DNA from: JANWYT01 sp034437555
Lineage (GTDB): Bacteria; Chloroflexota; Anaerolineae; Aggregatilineales; Phototrophicaceae
DNA length: 64,000 bases
Assembly: GCA_034437555.1 (NCBI GenBank)
Contig: DAOTTQ010000006.1
Coordinates: 1 to 64,000, forward strand
Direction: 5' to 3'
The notes under the pieces are model-generated. The model did no database searches and was not told the origin of the DNA. It was given only the letters and a program-made list of their open reading frames with translations. The position numbers and the translations under genes are program-made. Positions 24,239 through 32,363 of the stretch are shown here, piece by piece. Numbering within the stretch: the first letter of the stretch is position 1; each line of letters opens with the position of its first letter.

Positions 24239-25383
24239 ATTACATCTAGCTCTTTCTGAATGGCGAGGGCAACTGCACCTAACGCGCTCATATTGGTGGT
24301 ATGTGCCATAGAGAATGTTACAGATTGCGCCTGCGGTAGGCTTTGTTGTACTTGGCTTATGACTGAAGACATCAGGGTATCGCCTAAGTCAACAATTGTG
24401 CCTGCTAATGTGACGTGGCTAGGGTGCAGAAATGCAATTGCCCATAGGACAATATGTGACACTTGCTGAATAATTTGGTCAGATAAGGCAATGGCAAGCG
24501 CGTCGCTATGTTGCATTGCATACTTAATGTGCAAATAAGAAAGCCCCTCCGTAGGAAGGATAGAGTTAGGATATTGCGCTCTTAGTGCTTCGCACTTTTG
24601 AATGATAGCATTCCAACTTAAGGAATCATTGAGGGGATGGGCATTCTCTACAGAGGGGTGAAGAAACCCAATATCACCGCCATGATGATAAGTGGCGTTT
24701 TCCCATGCGACCCCAATTTCTACACCATCATTCACCAATAACACCATCAAGTTACGAGTGCTATCGTGGGCTTGCTTGCCAAACGCGAATTGTGCGATGG
24801 CAGTTAGTTCTGTGTTATTGCCAATATAGACGGGCTTTTGATAATGTTGGTGTAACTCATTGGCAAGTTCAATATTAAACCATCCCAATGCCTGAGAGGC
24901 GTGAATGATGCCGTTTGCGCTGTCTACAACGCCCGTTACACCCACACCAATACACAAAAGAGGCGCATCAAGCTGGGCAATAAGACCATTGACGACTTGT
25001 TTTAGAATGTCGATGGCGTTTTGTTGGGTGGCATTGTTTAGGTTGGCATAGTGACGCGCCGAAATATCGCCGTTGAGGTTGCTTAAAATCCCGAAGATGC
25101 GGTCTGCGGTTACAGAAATGCCTATTACTTGGCGTGCATTTGGCACAAACTTAATAATGGTTGGGCGTTTGCCCCCACTATCTGTAGACTCGCCAAGCCC
25201 GTCCTCTATGAGCAACCCTTCTTGGAGAAGTTCTGCCACTAATTCTGAAACGGTGGGCTTTGCTAGTCCTGTTTCTTGTGAAAGCGCCGCGCGGTTATCG
25301 GCGATGCCATCATAAATTGCACGCAAAATAAGTTGGCGATTGTGCCACTTGAGTTGCCCACGAGTGGCTTTTCTGAGTTTCAT
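24235..25383 (-). CDS. ROK family transcriptional regulator, kinase residues degenerate
   Basis: 382 residues. An N-terminal winged HTH (NRAALSQETGLAKPTVSELV, about residues 30-60) precedes a ROK sugar-kinase-like domain (CIGVGVTGVVDSANGIIHAS, LGWFNIELANELHQHY). The catalytic Asp position of ROK kinases, normally in NDAN, here reads GNNTEL, and no CxCGxxGCxE zinc motif is seen, so it should bind a sugar without phosphorylating it. NagC/Mlc/XylR relatives repress sugar genes. Gene order puts it at the end of the operon it probably controls, followed by the HTH-less LacI-type sensor with a four-base overlap. Confidence 0.88.
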   Translation of the reverse strand: MKLRKATRGQLKWHNRQLILRAIYDGIADNRAALSQETGLAKPTVSELVAELLQEGLLIEDGLGESTDSGGKRPTIIKFVPNARQVIGISVTADRIFGILSNLNGDISARHYANLNNATQQNAIDILKQVVNGLIAQLDAPLLCIGVGVTGVVDSANGIIHASQALGWFNIELANELHQHYQKPVYIGNNTELTAIAQFAFGKQAHDSTRNLMVLLVNDGVEIGVAWENATYHHGGDIGFLHPSVENAHPLNDSLSWNAIIQKCEALRAQYPNSILPTEGLSYLHIKYAMQHSDALAIALSDQIIQQVSHIVLWAIAFLHPSHVTLAGTIVDLGDTLMSSVISQVQQSLPQAQSVTFSMAHTTNMSALGAVALAIQKELDVI

Positions 25384-25390
25384 AAGAAAT

Positions 25391-26437
25391 TTAGTTCCTT
25401 TTTAGTGTGCAAGCGTTATTGCGTGCTTGCTCTATGATGTCCCAGTTCTGGGGGTCTTCGCCCCCAATTCCCCAAATCGCAACGCCACCTAGTGTTGGGA
25501 ACGCTTCTTTCAGACGTTCTAGTTTATCAGCTAGGTGAATAGCATCGGCGAAGTAAATGGTTTGTTTGGGTAGACCTTGTACCTTAAACGCTATCATGGC
25601 TTCTTTGTTATCGAGGTCACGTTCAACGACCAATCCAAACGACTCAATTAAGCGTTGTGCTGCTTCCCATGTAACTGTTGTAGCGGGTGGGCGGTCTCTG
25701 AGCCAACTGTAGCCATAGAAATGTAAGCCAACTCGTACCTTATCCAAACTCATGACACTTTCAGCGTATTCCACCACATCCAGCACCCAATTGGTGGGGG
25801 CAATGGCGTTAGGTGGCTCGTTACGATTGGTGTAATCATAGGTCATTATGGTAAAAATATCCACAAATGGCGCAATCGCATACCAATCTTGGGCAGATGC
25901 ACCTTCCCATGCGCCCTCATCGGTAAATTTTGCGTGGACGGCAATAGAAAGTAGTTTACCACGTGATTTAAGGGCTTGTGATAAATTTTGGATGAAAACC
26001 GAGAAGGCATCTTTGGTATTGGCAGGAAACCCTTCATAGTCAATATCAATACCATCATAGTCCATACGATCTACCAACGCGAGAATTTCTTGGATATGAA
26101 AGTCCATGTCATCTTCTGAAGCTAACATGCTGGGAATACTGGCAAAAATACTTGGGAGAACAACTACTCCTTCGGTACGCCATTGATTCATAAGCTCTTG
26201 GTCTTCTGCGCCACGTACTGCCTGTAACGTTAAATCAGCGTTGGGGGTATACCAAAACGGATGCACAATATCCAATTGCGATAAGTGATTAAGTAGCGAC
26301 TCTCTTCCTGTTGGCTCTGCGGATGAGGGATACCACACCGAAACGCACCAATTTGGCGTTTGGGCGGTAACCCGCAAGGATGTGAGGAGAAGAAGAATAG
26401 TTGCTACAACGTAGCCATAATGCCGGGAATTTGACAT
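25391..26437 (-). CDS. Secreted GH18 glycoside hydrolase
   Basis: 348 residues with a signal peptide (…LRVTAQT). The GH18 catalytic motif DxxDxDxE is intact in DYDGIDIDYEGF (about residue 134); YDYTNRNEPP and the C-terminal GGVAIWGIGGED also fit the barrel. The closest style is the YaaH/spore-cortex and chitinase-like branch, which cuts beta-1,4 bonds next to N-acetylglucosamine through substrate-assisted catalysis. Its start overlaps the end of the GH3 gene by 34 bases. With the GH3 enzyme and sugar importer it suggests use of chitin or peptidoglycan fragments. Confidence 0.88.
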   Translation of the reverse strand: MSNSRHYGYVVATILLLLTSLRVTAQTPNWCVSVWYPSSAEPTGRESLLNHLSQLDIVHPFWYTPNADLTLQAVRGAEDQELMNQWRTEGVVVLPSIFASIPSMLASEDDMDFHIQEILALVDRMDYDGIDIDYEGFPANTKDAFSVFIQNLSQALKSRGKLLSIAVHAKFTDEGAWEGASAQDWYAIAPFVDIFTIMTYDYTNRNEPPNAIAPTNWVLDVVEYAESVMSLDKVRVGLHFYGYSWLRDRPPATTVTWEAAQRLIESFGLVVERDLDNKEAMIAFKVQGLPKQTIYFADAIHLADKLERLKEAFPTLGGVAIWGIGGEDPQNWDIIEQARNNACTLKRN

Positions 26438-27918
26438 GGTAGAACCCCCTTAGCTAAAATTTCGCCAAACAACACGCGGGCAACAGCTTCTGTTGCTACG
26501 GGACGAATGCTATAAGCACACAAGTAATTGTTGACAGACGGAAAAGCCGTAATGTCATAGGGCGTGCGAAGCGACACCACAATGGGGTTTTGTCCACGCT
26601 CTATTAGTGCTTGTACGATACTCGCTTGTGACGGGTCTCTCTCAGCAAGAATTGTTCCTATAATCACAACGTCTGCCTCTGTACTTTGTTCAAGGACACT
26701 GCGTGTTGTGGCTTCATCGGCAAACATAGGAAGCTCAATATGAATGATATTGTCGTGACGTTTTGCTATTGCATCCGCCAGCATGATTTTTACCCCAGAA
26801 GATGTGTCGGCAAGGGTGAGATTGCTGGGAAGAATAGAAATAACAGCAATCTTTGCTTGTGGCGCAAGCCTAAGCGGAAACAACCCATCTTCTTTAACCA
26901 CAGTAATGGCGTTGTCGGCAATTTCTTGGGCAATGGCTTGGTGTTCTTCGCAACCCACAATGCTAAGTGAAGGTAGCTCGGTGGGGAGCGTTTGGCGAAG
27001 TTGTTGTATTCTTTGTAGCGATGCTGAATTGGTTTTGTTGGCAGTGATGTCGTCAATTTGTAGTGAATCTTCTAAATGACCAAGCATCACGAGGTCTGCG
27101 CCAGCGTCTAAGGCTTCGATAACGCTTTTGAGTGAGCCGCGTTTTGCAACGGCTTGCATGTCCATGGCATCTGTGATGATGAGGTCGTTAAACCCTAGTT
27201 GCTCACGGAGCAAACCCTGAAGGATGGCAGATGACAATGTGGCGGGCAATTCGCTGTCTAGCGCGGGAAACAAAATGTGGGCAGTCATGATGGCTTTTAT
27301 CCCACCTTTAATTGCCCCTTGAAATGGCACAAGCTCGAACTTATGAAGGCTGGCAAGTGTTTTGTGAATGACAGGGGCATCATGATGGGAGTCTGCGCTA
27401 GTATCCCCATGTCCGGGAAAGTGCTTGGCAGTAGCAATTACACCTTCGTTTTGTAAACCCTTGATGACCGCTTGCCCCAAGATGCTGACTAATTCGGGGG
27501 AATCACTGAAAGAGCGTACGCCAATGACGGGGTTTTGTGGGTTATTGTTGATGTCTAATGATGGGGCAAAATTAAGATTAATGCCCATAGCAAGCATTTC
27601 ACGCCCCAAAACATAGCCCGCTTTTTCTGCTAATGCTGCAGAGCGTGTTGCGCCTAATGCCATATTACCAGGTAGTTCGGTTGCGCCGTGTGTAATTGCC
27701 ATCAGTTGCCCGCCTTCTTGGTCAATACCAATAATGGGAGGGAGTTGATTCCCTTCACGGGCTGCCTGATACAATGATTCGGTAAAGGCTCTCATTTGTT
27801 CTACAGAAGCGACATTATAGTTAAAAAGGCAAAAAGACCCTATTTCACCACGTCGTACTTTATCAAGAATTACTTGAGGAACGGTTGTCCCTCTAAAACT
27901 GTGCATTAACTGTAACAT
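26404..27918 (-). CDS. GH3 beta-N-acetylhexosaminidase-like enzyme (NagZ-type)
   Basis: 504 residues. The NagZ-type signature KHFPGHGDTSADSHH is present, in which the Asp-His pair acts as general acid/base, and the nucleophile Asp lies in IITDAMDMQA. GIDQEGGQ and NFAPSLDINNNPQNPVIG also fit. A second alpha/beta domain fills residues about 340-504. No signal peptide is seen, so it probably releases N-acetylglucosamine from imported sugars in the cytoplasm. It lies between the permease genes and the GH18 gene on one transcript. Confidence 0.92.
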   Translation of the reverse strand: MLQLMHSFRGTTVPQVILDKVRRGEIGSFCLFNYNVASVEQMRAFTESLYQAAREGNQLPPIIGIDQEGGQLMAITHGATELPGNMALGATRSAALAEKAGYVLGREMLAMGINLNFAPSLDINNNPQNPVIGVRSFSDSPELVSILGQAVIKGLQNEGVIATAKHFPGHGDTSADSHHDAPVIHKTLASLHKFELVPFQGAIKGGIKAIMTAHILFPALDSELPATLSSAILQGLLREQLGFNDLIITDAMDMQAVAKRGSLKSVIEALDAGADLVMLGHLEDSLQIDDITANKTNSASLQRIQQLRQTLPTELPSLSIVGCEEHQAIAQEIADNAITVVKEDGLFPLRLAPQAKIAVISILPSNLTLADTSSGVKIMLADAIAKRHDNIIHIELPMFADEATTRSVLEQSTEADVVIIGTILAERDPSQASIVQALIERGQNPIVVSLRTPYDITAFPSVNNYLCAYSIRPVATEAVARVLFGEILAKGVLPCQIPGIMATL

Positions 27919-27924
27919 GAAACA

Positions 27925-28827
27925 TTATCCTTCTTTAGAACCTGTGGCAGCAATTCCTTGTATAAAGAATCGTTGTGTAAATATAAAAACGACGATAACG
28001 GGAATAACAAAAAGCACACTAGCTGCCATAATATCTTGCCAAGGAATGGGTGATTCTTGGAGGTTATTTTTTTGTGCTACATAGATAGGCATGGTATATA
28101 AATCTGAGCGTTGTAGATACAGCAAGGGCTGTAGGATGTTATTCCACTGACCCACAAACAAAAATACTGTAATCGTAGCTACCGCAGAACGTGAGAGTGG
28201 CATAATGACGTACCACCAAATTTGAATGGGATTTGCGCCGTCAATCATGGCAGCTTCATCTAACTCTTTAGGGATAGTCAGCATAAATTGGCGCATTAAG
28301 AAAATTAGCGTTGCCCCACCTGCAAAATAGCCTGGTATGGTGATGGGGTTAAACGTGCCAATCCAGCTTAAATTGTGGAAAAGGACATACTGTGGCACGA
28401 GTGTGGCTTGGGCGGGTAGCATAAGCGTTGCCATCATCAAGGCAAAGACAAAGTTTTTACCACGCCACTCTAGACGACTAAACGAATAGGCAACCATAGA
28501 GATAGAACCTACAGTACCAAGAAGTACCAAGGACACCACAAAAATACTATTGGCATAAGAGCGGTAAAAATTAGGCTCGTTTAACAGCTTGCTATAGTTA
28601 CCCCATTGTGGGTCTATTGGTAGCAAATTGAGTTGAGGTTGCCCCACCTCTTGAATGGTTTTGAGCGATGTTCCTATCATCCACACCAACGGAAACAAGA
28701 AAAACGTAGAAGCCAAGAACAAAATGAGATAGAAAACAATCGTACGTGTGTCGATAGTGTCCAGAAGAACCGTAAAGCGGTTACGGTACGAGTTTGTGAG
28801 CTGATTTGAGCTAGTTAAGGTTGCCAT
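27925..28827 (-). CDS. Carbohydrate ABC transporter permease (MalG-type)
   Basis: 300 residues with six membrane helices and the EAA loop DEAAMIDGANPIQIWWYVIM that docks the ATPase. It is the second permease of the sugar importer. It starts three bases after the stop of the large MalF-type permease. No ATPase gene is present in the operon, so a shared MsmX-like ATPase encoded elsewhere is likely. Confidence 0.95.
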   Translation of the reverse strand: MATLTSSNQLTNSYRNRFTVLLDTIDTRTIVFYLILFLASTFFLFPLVWMIGTSLKTIQEVGQPQLNLLPIDPQWGNYSKLLNEPNFYRSYANSIFVVSLVLLGTVGSISMVAYSFSRLEWRGKNFVFALMMATLMLPAQATLVPQYVLFHNLSWIGTFNPITIPGYFAGGATLIFLMRQFMLTIPKELDEAAMIDGANPIQIWWYVIMPLSRSAVATITVFLFVGQWNNILQPLLYLQRSDLYTMPIYVAQKNNLQESPIPWQDIMAASVLFVIPVIVVFIFTQRFFIQGIAATGSKEG

Positions 28828-28830
28828 AGT

Positions 28831-30786
28831 TTATGCCTCGTAGTGAACCCAACGGCTAAAACGGAACTGAAATACAGTAAGCAGGATGATAATGGCTGCC
28901 AATATCCAAGAAACGGCGGCACCGTCACCGATGGCGAGTTGTCTAAAAGTACGCTCGTACAAAAAGATGGCGGCGCTGGCTAAGCTATCTTGAGTTTGTG
29001 TGTTGCGAATGATGTAGATGCTCTCGAATGTCTGGATAGCAGCAATAATGCCAATCACAACGTTGTAAAACATGGCGGGTGAAATCATGGGTAACGTAAT
29101 TCTAAAGAACTTCTGCGTGGCTGATGCGCCATCAACTTCTGCTGCTTCATAAAGGGCTTTGGGTACACCCTTAAGCGCAGCCAAGAAAATGAGCATCCCC
29201 GCACCAGAACTCCACATAGTAATAAGGATGAGCGAAGGCTTTGACCAAAGTTCATTTCCAAGCCATAGTGGCACACGGTTACTATCTGGAAAGGTGGTAA
29301 CGGTATTGTTAAAGAGGGCAAAGTGGTAGTTTGGTTTGCTAGTTGCTTCTGCTACTTCTGCATAAGCACGGAAGTAACGAAACCCATCGATCGTTGCGTT
29401 TAAGGCAATTATCCCAAAAAACACGCATAAGCCAATTATCACAGCGCGTTGTGCCTTAGGATGACGATTATTCCATAAGCCAATTACACCCATGCCAAGA
29501 GCCAATGCACCATAAAGCCATAATGCAGGAAGATGTTGGGAATCAAAGTTCTGAAGCGTTTCTAGGCTATAGGGGCTAACGAGACTGGATTGGAAGGTGA
29601 GGTATTGACCTAGAATATTGACCTTACCTGCGAATAAATCTATCGGGGCGAGACGAGCAAAGATGAGTGCGACTAAAACGCCAATGCTCCCTAAGAGAAC
29701 CACATTTTTTACCCGCAATCCTAGCAAAAAGAACGACAACATGATGGGCAGTAATGAAATGAGTACGGCGGGCAAATAAAGAGCCTGCACTTCTGGTGTT
29801 TCAAAGCCGATAAGAAGTGCTAAAAAGCTCGCAAATGCAATCACCCCACTTACTTGCCATATACGTAACTGACGCTTTTCTTTTTGTTGTGCATAGTAAA
29901 AAATACCCACAGTAAAGATGAGGCTTACACCATAAAAGAGCGCAGGCTCAACGGGTTCTGCTACAATCGCACGCGCAAACATTAGGACAATCATCACCAA
30001 GCCAATAATTTCAGTAACGAGCATTGCACGTCCACGCTTATTTTCGTCCCATTCGCCCCGTACCAACGTATAGAGTATAGATGCGCCAAGAAGAGCGGGA
30101 ATCGCAAACTTAAAGGGGCCTATCGGGTCACCCTTAGCAACACCTGCATAGAAACTGTTGAGGGTTTCTACTATATAAATAAACCCGCGATAAAGCCAAT
30201 CGAACAGAAAGAATGAGCTTGCTAGGTTAGAAAGAGAAGTATTGATGAAACCACCGTTAGAGGACAGCATATAGCGCCACGCCAAAAGAATGGCGGGACC
30301 GCCCGCAAGAATAACGGGAATGTAGAAAATAAGGCGAAAAACACTAATACCCTTTAATGCCTGATTGAGCAATACCGCCATCAAAAGGGCTGTAGTAACC
30401 TGAAGCGGAACGCCCACAATAGCATAGTAGAAGGAGTTGTACATGGCTTGCGAAAAACGCCGCCCGTGTGCGCCCTGCCCAAGCAATAGCTCACGGTAAT
30501 TTTCAAGACCAATCCAAGAGGCTTCTTGCCCTAGCTTATAATCGGTAAAGCTCCAATAAAACGAAGCTAAAGCAGGACCGACCACAAAAATGATGAACCC
30601 TAAAATCCATGGTGAGGCAAATAACACCCCCCAGAATGTGCGTCTTTGTTCTGCGACGGTTGCCCCAAATGAGCGTGCAAGATAACGCGCTATGTTACCT
30701 AGAATATAACTTCCAACGGCGATAAAAATGATGGTCATGAATGACCAAATGAGCGTATCAAAACGTGGATCTAAACCGGTGGTCAT
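28831..30786 (-). CDS. Carbohydrate ABC transporter permease (MalF-type) with large membrane insert
   Basis: 651 residues, about twice the usual 300. The first part holds family features (ASPWILGFIIFVVGPALASF, YNSFYYAIVGVPLQVTTALL, FYIPVILAGGPAILLAWRYM) and the C-terminal part the EAA loop YEAAEVDGASATQKFFRI with the last helices. Between them, about residues 200-510, lies an insert with roughly eight extra hydrophobic segments and short charged loops. An extra N-terminal helix (about 12-34) is also present. It forms the importer channel with the MalG-type subunit. The insert's role is unknown. Confidence 0.9.
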   Translation of the reverse strand: MTTGLDPRFDTLIWSFMTIIFIAVGSYILGNIARYLARSFGATVAEQRRTFWGVLFASPWILGFIIFVVGPALASFYWSFTDYKLGQEASWIGLENYRELLLGQGAHGRRFSQAMYNSFYYAIVGVPLQVTTALLMAVLLNQALKGISVFRLIFYIPVILAGGPAILLAWRYMLSSNGGFINTSLSNLASSFFLFDWLYRGFIYIVETLNSFYAGVAKGDPIGPFKFAIPALLGASILYTLVRGEWDENKRGRAMLVTEIIGLVMIVLMFARAIVAEPVEPALFYGVSLIFTVGIFYYAQQKEKRQLRIWQVSGVIAFASFLALLIGFETPEVQALYLPAVLISLLPIMLSFFLLGLRVKNVVLLGSIGVLVALIFARLAPIDLFAGKVNILGQYLTFQSSLVSPYSLETLQNFDSQHLPALWLYGALALGMGVIGLWNNRHPKAQRAVIIGLCVFFGIIALNATIDGFRYFRAYAEVAEATSKPNYHFALFNNTVTTFPDSNRVPLWLGNELWSKPSLILITMWSSGAGMLIFLAALKGVPKALYEAAEVDGASATQKFFRITLPMISPAMFYNVVIGIIAAIQTFESIYIIRNTQTQDSLASAAIFLYERTFRQLAIGDGAAVSWILAAIIILLTVFQFRFSRWVHYEA

Positions 30787-30819
30787 AAAATAAGCCTTTT
30801 ATTGTGTGCTACTGTTATG

Positions 30820-30850
30820 AAAACGGGAGCGTTTATCACACTCCCGTTTT
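30820..30850 (-). terminator. Hairpin between binding-protein and permease genes
   Basis: A 10-bp perfect stem (30820-30829 with 30841-30850, AAAACGGGAG/CTCCCGTTTT), 11-base loop. Such intercistronic hairpins after a binding-protein gene commonly protect its mRNA and reduce read-through, giving more binding protein than permease. The T tract (TTTTCAT) is short, so partial termination is likely. Confidence 0.65.
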
Positions 30851-30879
30851 AGAACTTTATAGGGCGTGGGCTATCTTAT

Positions 30880-32124
30880 TTAGTCAAGGTAGCCGTTGTC
30901 TTCCAGAATTACATCGTATTCGTCCTTCAAAGCGATTTGTGTATCTTCAAGGCTTTGTTGGTCGGTAAGGAATAAATTTACCTGTTCAACCAATAGGGGG
31001 CGGAGTTCTGCGCTGGCACGGATGTCAGAGAAGCTACGACCATATTCTACGGCAACATCAAGTAGGCTTGACCACACAGGGTTTGTGCTACGAAGTTCTT
31101 CCCATGCGTCTTGACGAGCAGGGGTGTAACCGGCAACGCTTACTAGATTCACTGCGTTTTCTTTGCTGGTGATAAACTTCAAGAATTCAACAGCCAATGT
31201 GGGATCTTCTACATAACCAGGAACCGATAACCAGTCGATAAAGACTTGTACGACGGGTTCGCCGTTTGCACCAGCGGGGTAGGGTGCAATGATGATGTTT
31301 TCCCAGATGGCATCGCTGGTGGAGGGCATGTTCCACATGGGGAAGATACCGCTAATGACGCTACCCGAAGAAATAGGTGTACCTTCAAAGGGTGGCAAGC
31401 CAGCGGTGATTTCGGTGGGGAGGATGGCACGGCGACGGTCATACATGAATTGTAGGGCTTCGGCAACTTCCGGGCTGTCGAATGCGCTAGAGCCATCTTC
31501 GTAGTAAAGTTCGCCACCGGCACTCCAGATATAGGCGATAAATTCTTGTGCGTCAAATAAGCCACCGCCGATGTCCATGAAACCCATCTTGGTCATGGCA
31601 TTATCAGCAACGCCACTGTTTGCGCTAACGAAGGCTAGTGAGTCTTTAAATGTTAGGGCAGGCGCTGTGCCTTCGGCGATGTCGCTACGATAGAACATGG
31701 GGCGTGGGCTGATGAGCAAGGGCAAACCACGAAGTGCGCCGTCCCATGTGACTGTTTCTAGGGCTGCGGGCAGGAATTGGTCAAGACCGTCCCAACCTTC
31801 AACATAGGGGGTGATGTCTGCCAAAAGGCTTCCATAGGTGGCGGCATATTCAGACCCAAGATAAATGAGTTCGGGCCCACTGCCCGTAGTAATCCAGCCA
31901 GCAACGGTGGCATCAAAGTCACCCCAACCGCCAGTGATGATGTCGAGCTTGACACCAGGGTTTTCGGCTTCAAACGCTGGGAAGGCGACCTCACGAAACC
32001 AGTTCATTGTGTCTTCGGTTAAACCAGTGATATAAATTTCCAAAACATCATCTTGTGCGCTCATGGGCAGGGCAAGAACCACTGTTGCCATCAACGCGAT
32101 TAAAATTTGTGTAAAGCGTCTCAT
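30880..32124 (-). CDS. Extracellular sugar-binding protein (ABC family 1)
   Basis: 414 residues with a signal peptide cut near PMSAQDD and no lipobox Cys. The family 1 binding fold is shown by WFREVAFPAFEAENPGVKLD, YGSLLADITPYVEG and GLPLLISPRPMFYRSD. It binds a sugar or oligosaccharide outside the membrane. It is the first gene of the operon that runs to the LacI-type sensor, with a strong promoter and candidate operators in its leader. Confidence 0.92.
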   Translation of the reverse strand: MRRFTQILIALMATVVLALPMSAQDDVLEIYITGLTEDTMNWFREVAFPAFEAENPGVKLDIITGGWGDFDATVAGWITTGSGPELIYLGSEYAATYGSLLADITPYVEGWDGLDQFLPAALETVTWDGALRGLPLLISPRPMFYRSDIAEGTAPALTFKDSLAFVSANSGVADNAMTKMGFMDIGGGLFDAQEFIAYIWSAGGELYYEDGSSAFDSPEVAEALQFMYDRRRAILPTEITAGLPPFEGTPISSGSVISGIFPMWNMPSTSDAIWENIIIAPYPAGANGEPVVQVFIDWLSVPGYVEDPTLAVEFLKFITSKENAVNLVSVAGYTPARQDAWEELRSTNPVWSSLLDVAVEYGRSFSDIRASAELRPLLVEQVNLFLTDQQSLEDTQIALKDEYDVILEDNGYLD

Positions 32125-32148
32125 GTTGTAAAACCTCGCATATAATTG

Positions 32149-32166
32149 TTATTCGATAACGAATAA
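32149..32166. promoter_or_regulatory. Candidate operator (perfect inverted repeat)
   Basis: TTATTCG-ATAA-CGAATAA, 7-bp arms with a 4-base spacer, in the leader of the sugar operon between the predicted transcription start (about 32201) and the first gene. A second imperfect repeat, AAGTT…AACTT at 32170-32188 within TTAGTTAGTTAAACTTACTT, lies beside it and recalls the TTAGT-rich operators of XylR-type ROK repressors. Confidence 0.5.
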
Positions 32167-32207
32167 GCAAAGTTAGTTAGTTAAACTTACTTATCCGACT
32201 TTCATAA

Positions 32208-32236
32208 ATTCTAGGAAAGATGAAGGCTTTTGTCAA
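32208..32236 (-). promoter_or_regulatory. Sugar operon promoter
   Basis: On the minus strand perfect TTGACA (32231-32236), 17-base spacer, TAGAAT (32208-32213). Transcription would start near 32201, giving a 77-base leader that contains both inverted repeats. Confidence 0.8.
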
Positions 32237-32312
32237 CTAAAAAGGCGTTTCTCTCAAAAACCTAAACACTTATATTATTTTTGACATTACTGAAAAATAT
32301 GAAAAACGTGGG

Positions 32313-32344
32313 AAATCAAAAACGCCCACTTATGCGGGCGTTTT
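32313..32344 (-). terminator. Terminator after the coiled-coil protein gene
   Basis: A 9-bp stem (32319-32327 with 32336-32344, AAAACGCCC/GGGCGTTTT), followed on the minus strand by TTTTTGATTT. Confidence 0.85.
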
Positions 32345-32363
32345 AGTGAAGTCTATTGGTGCA

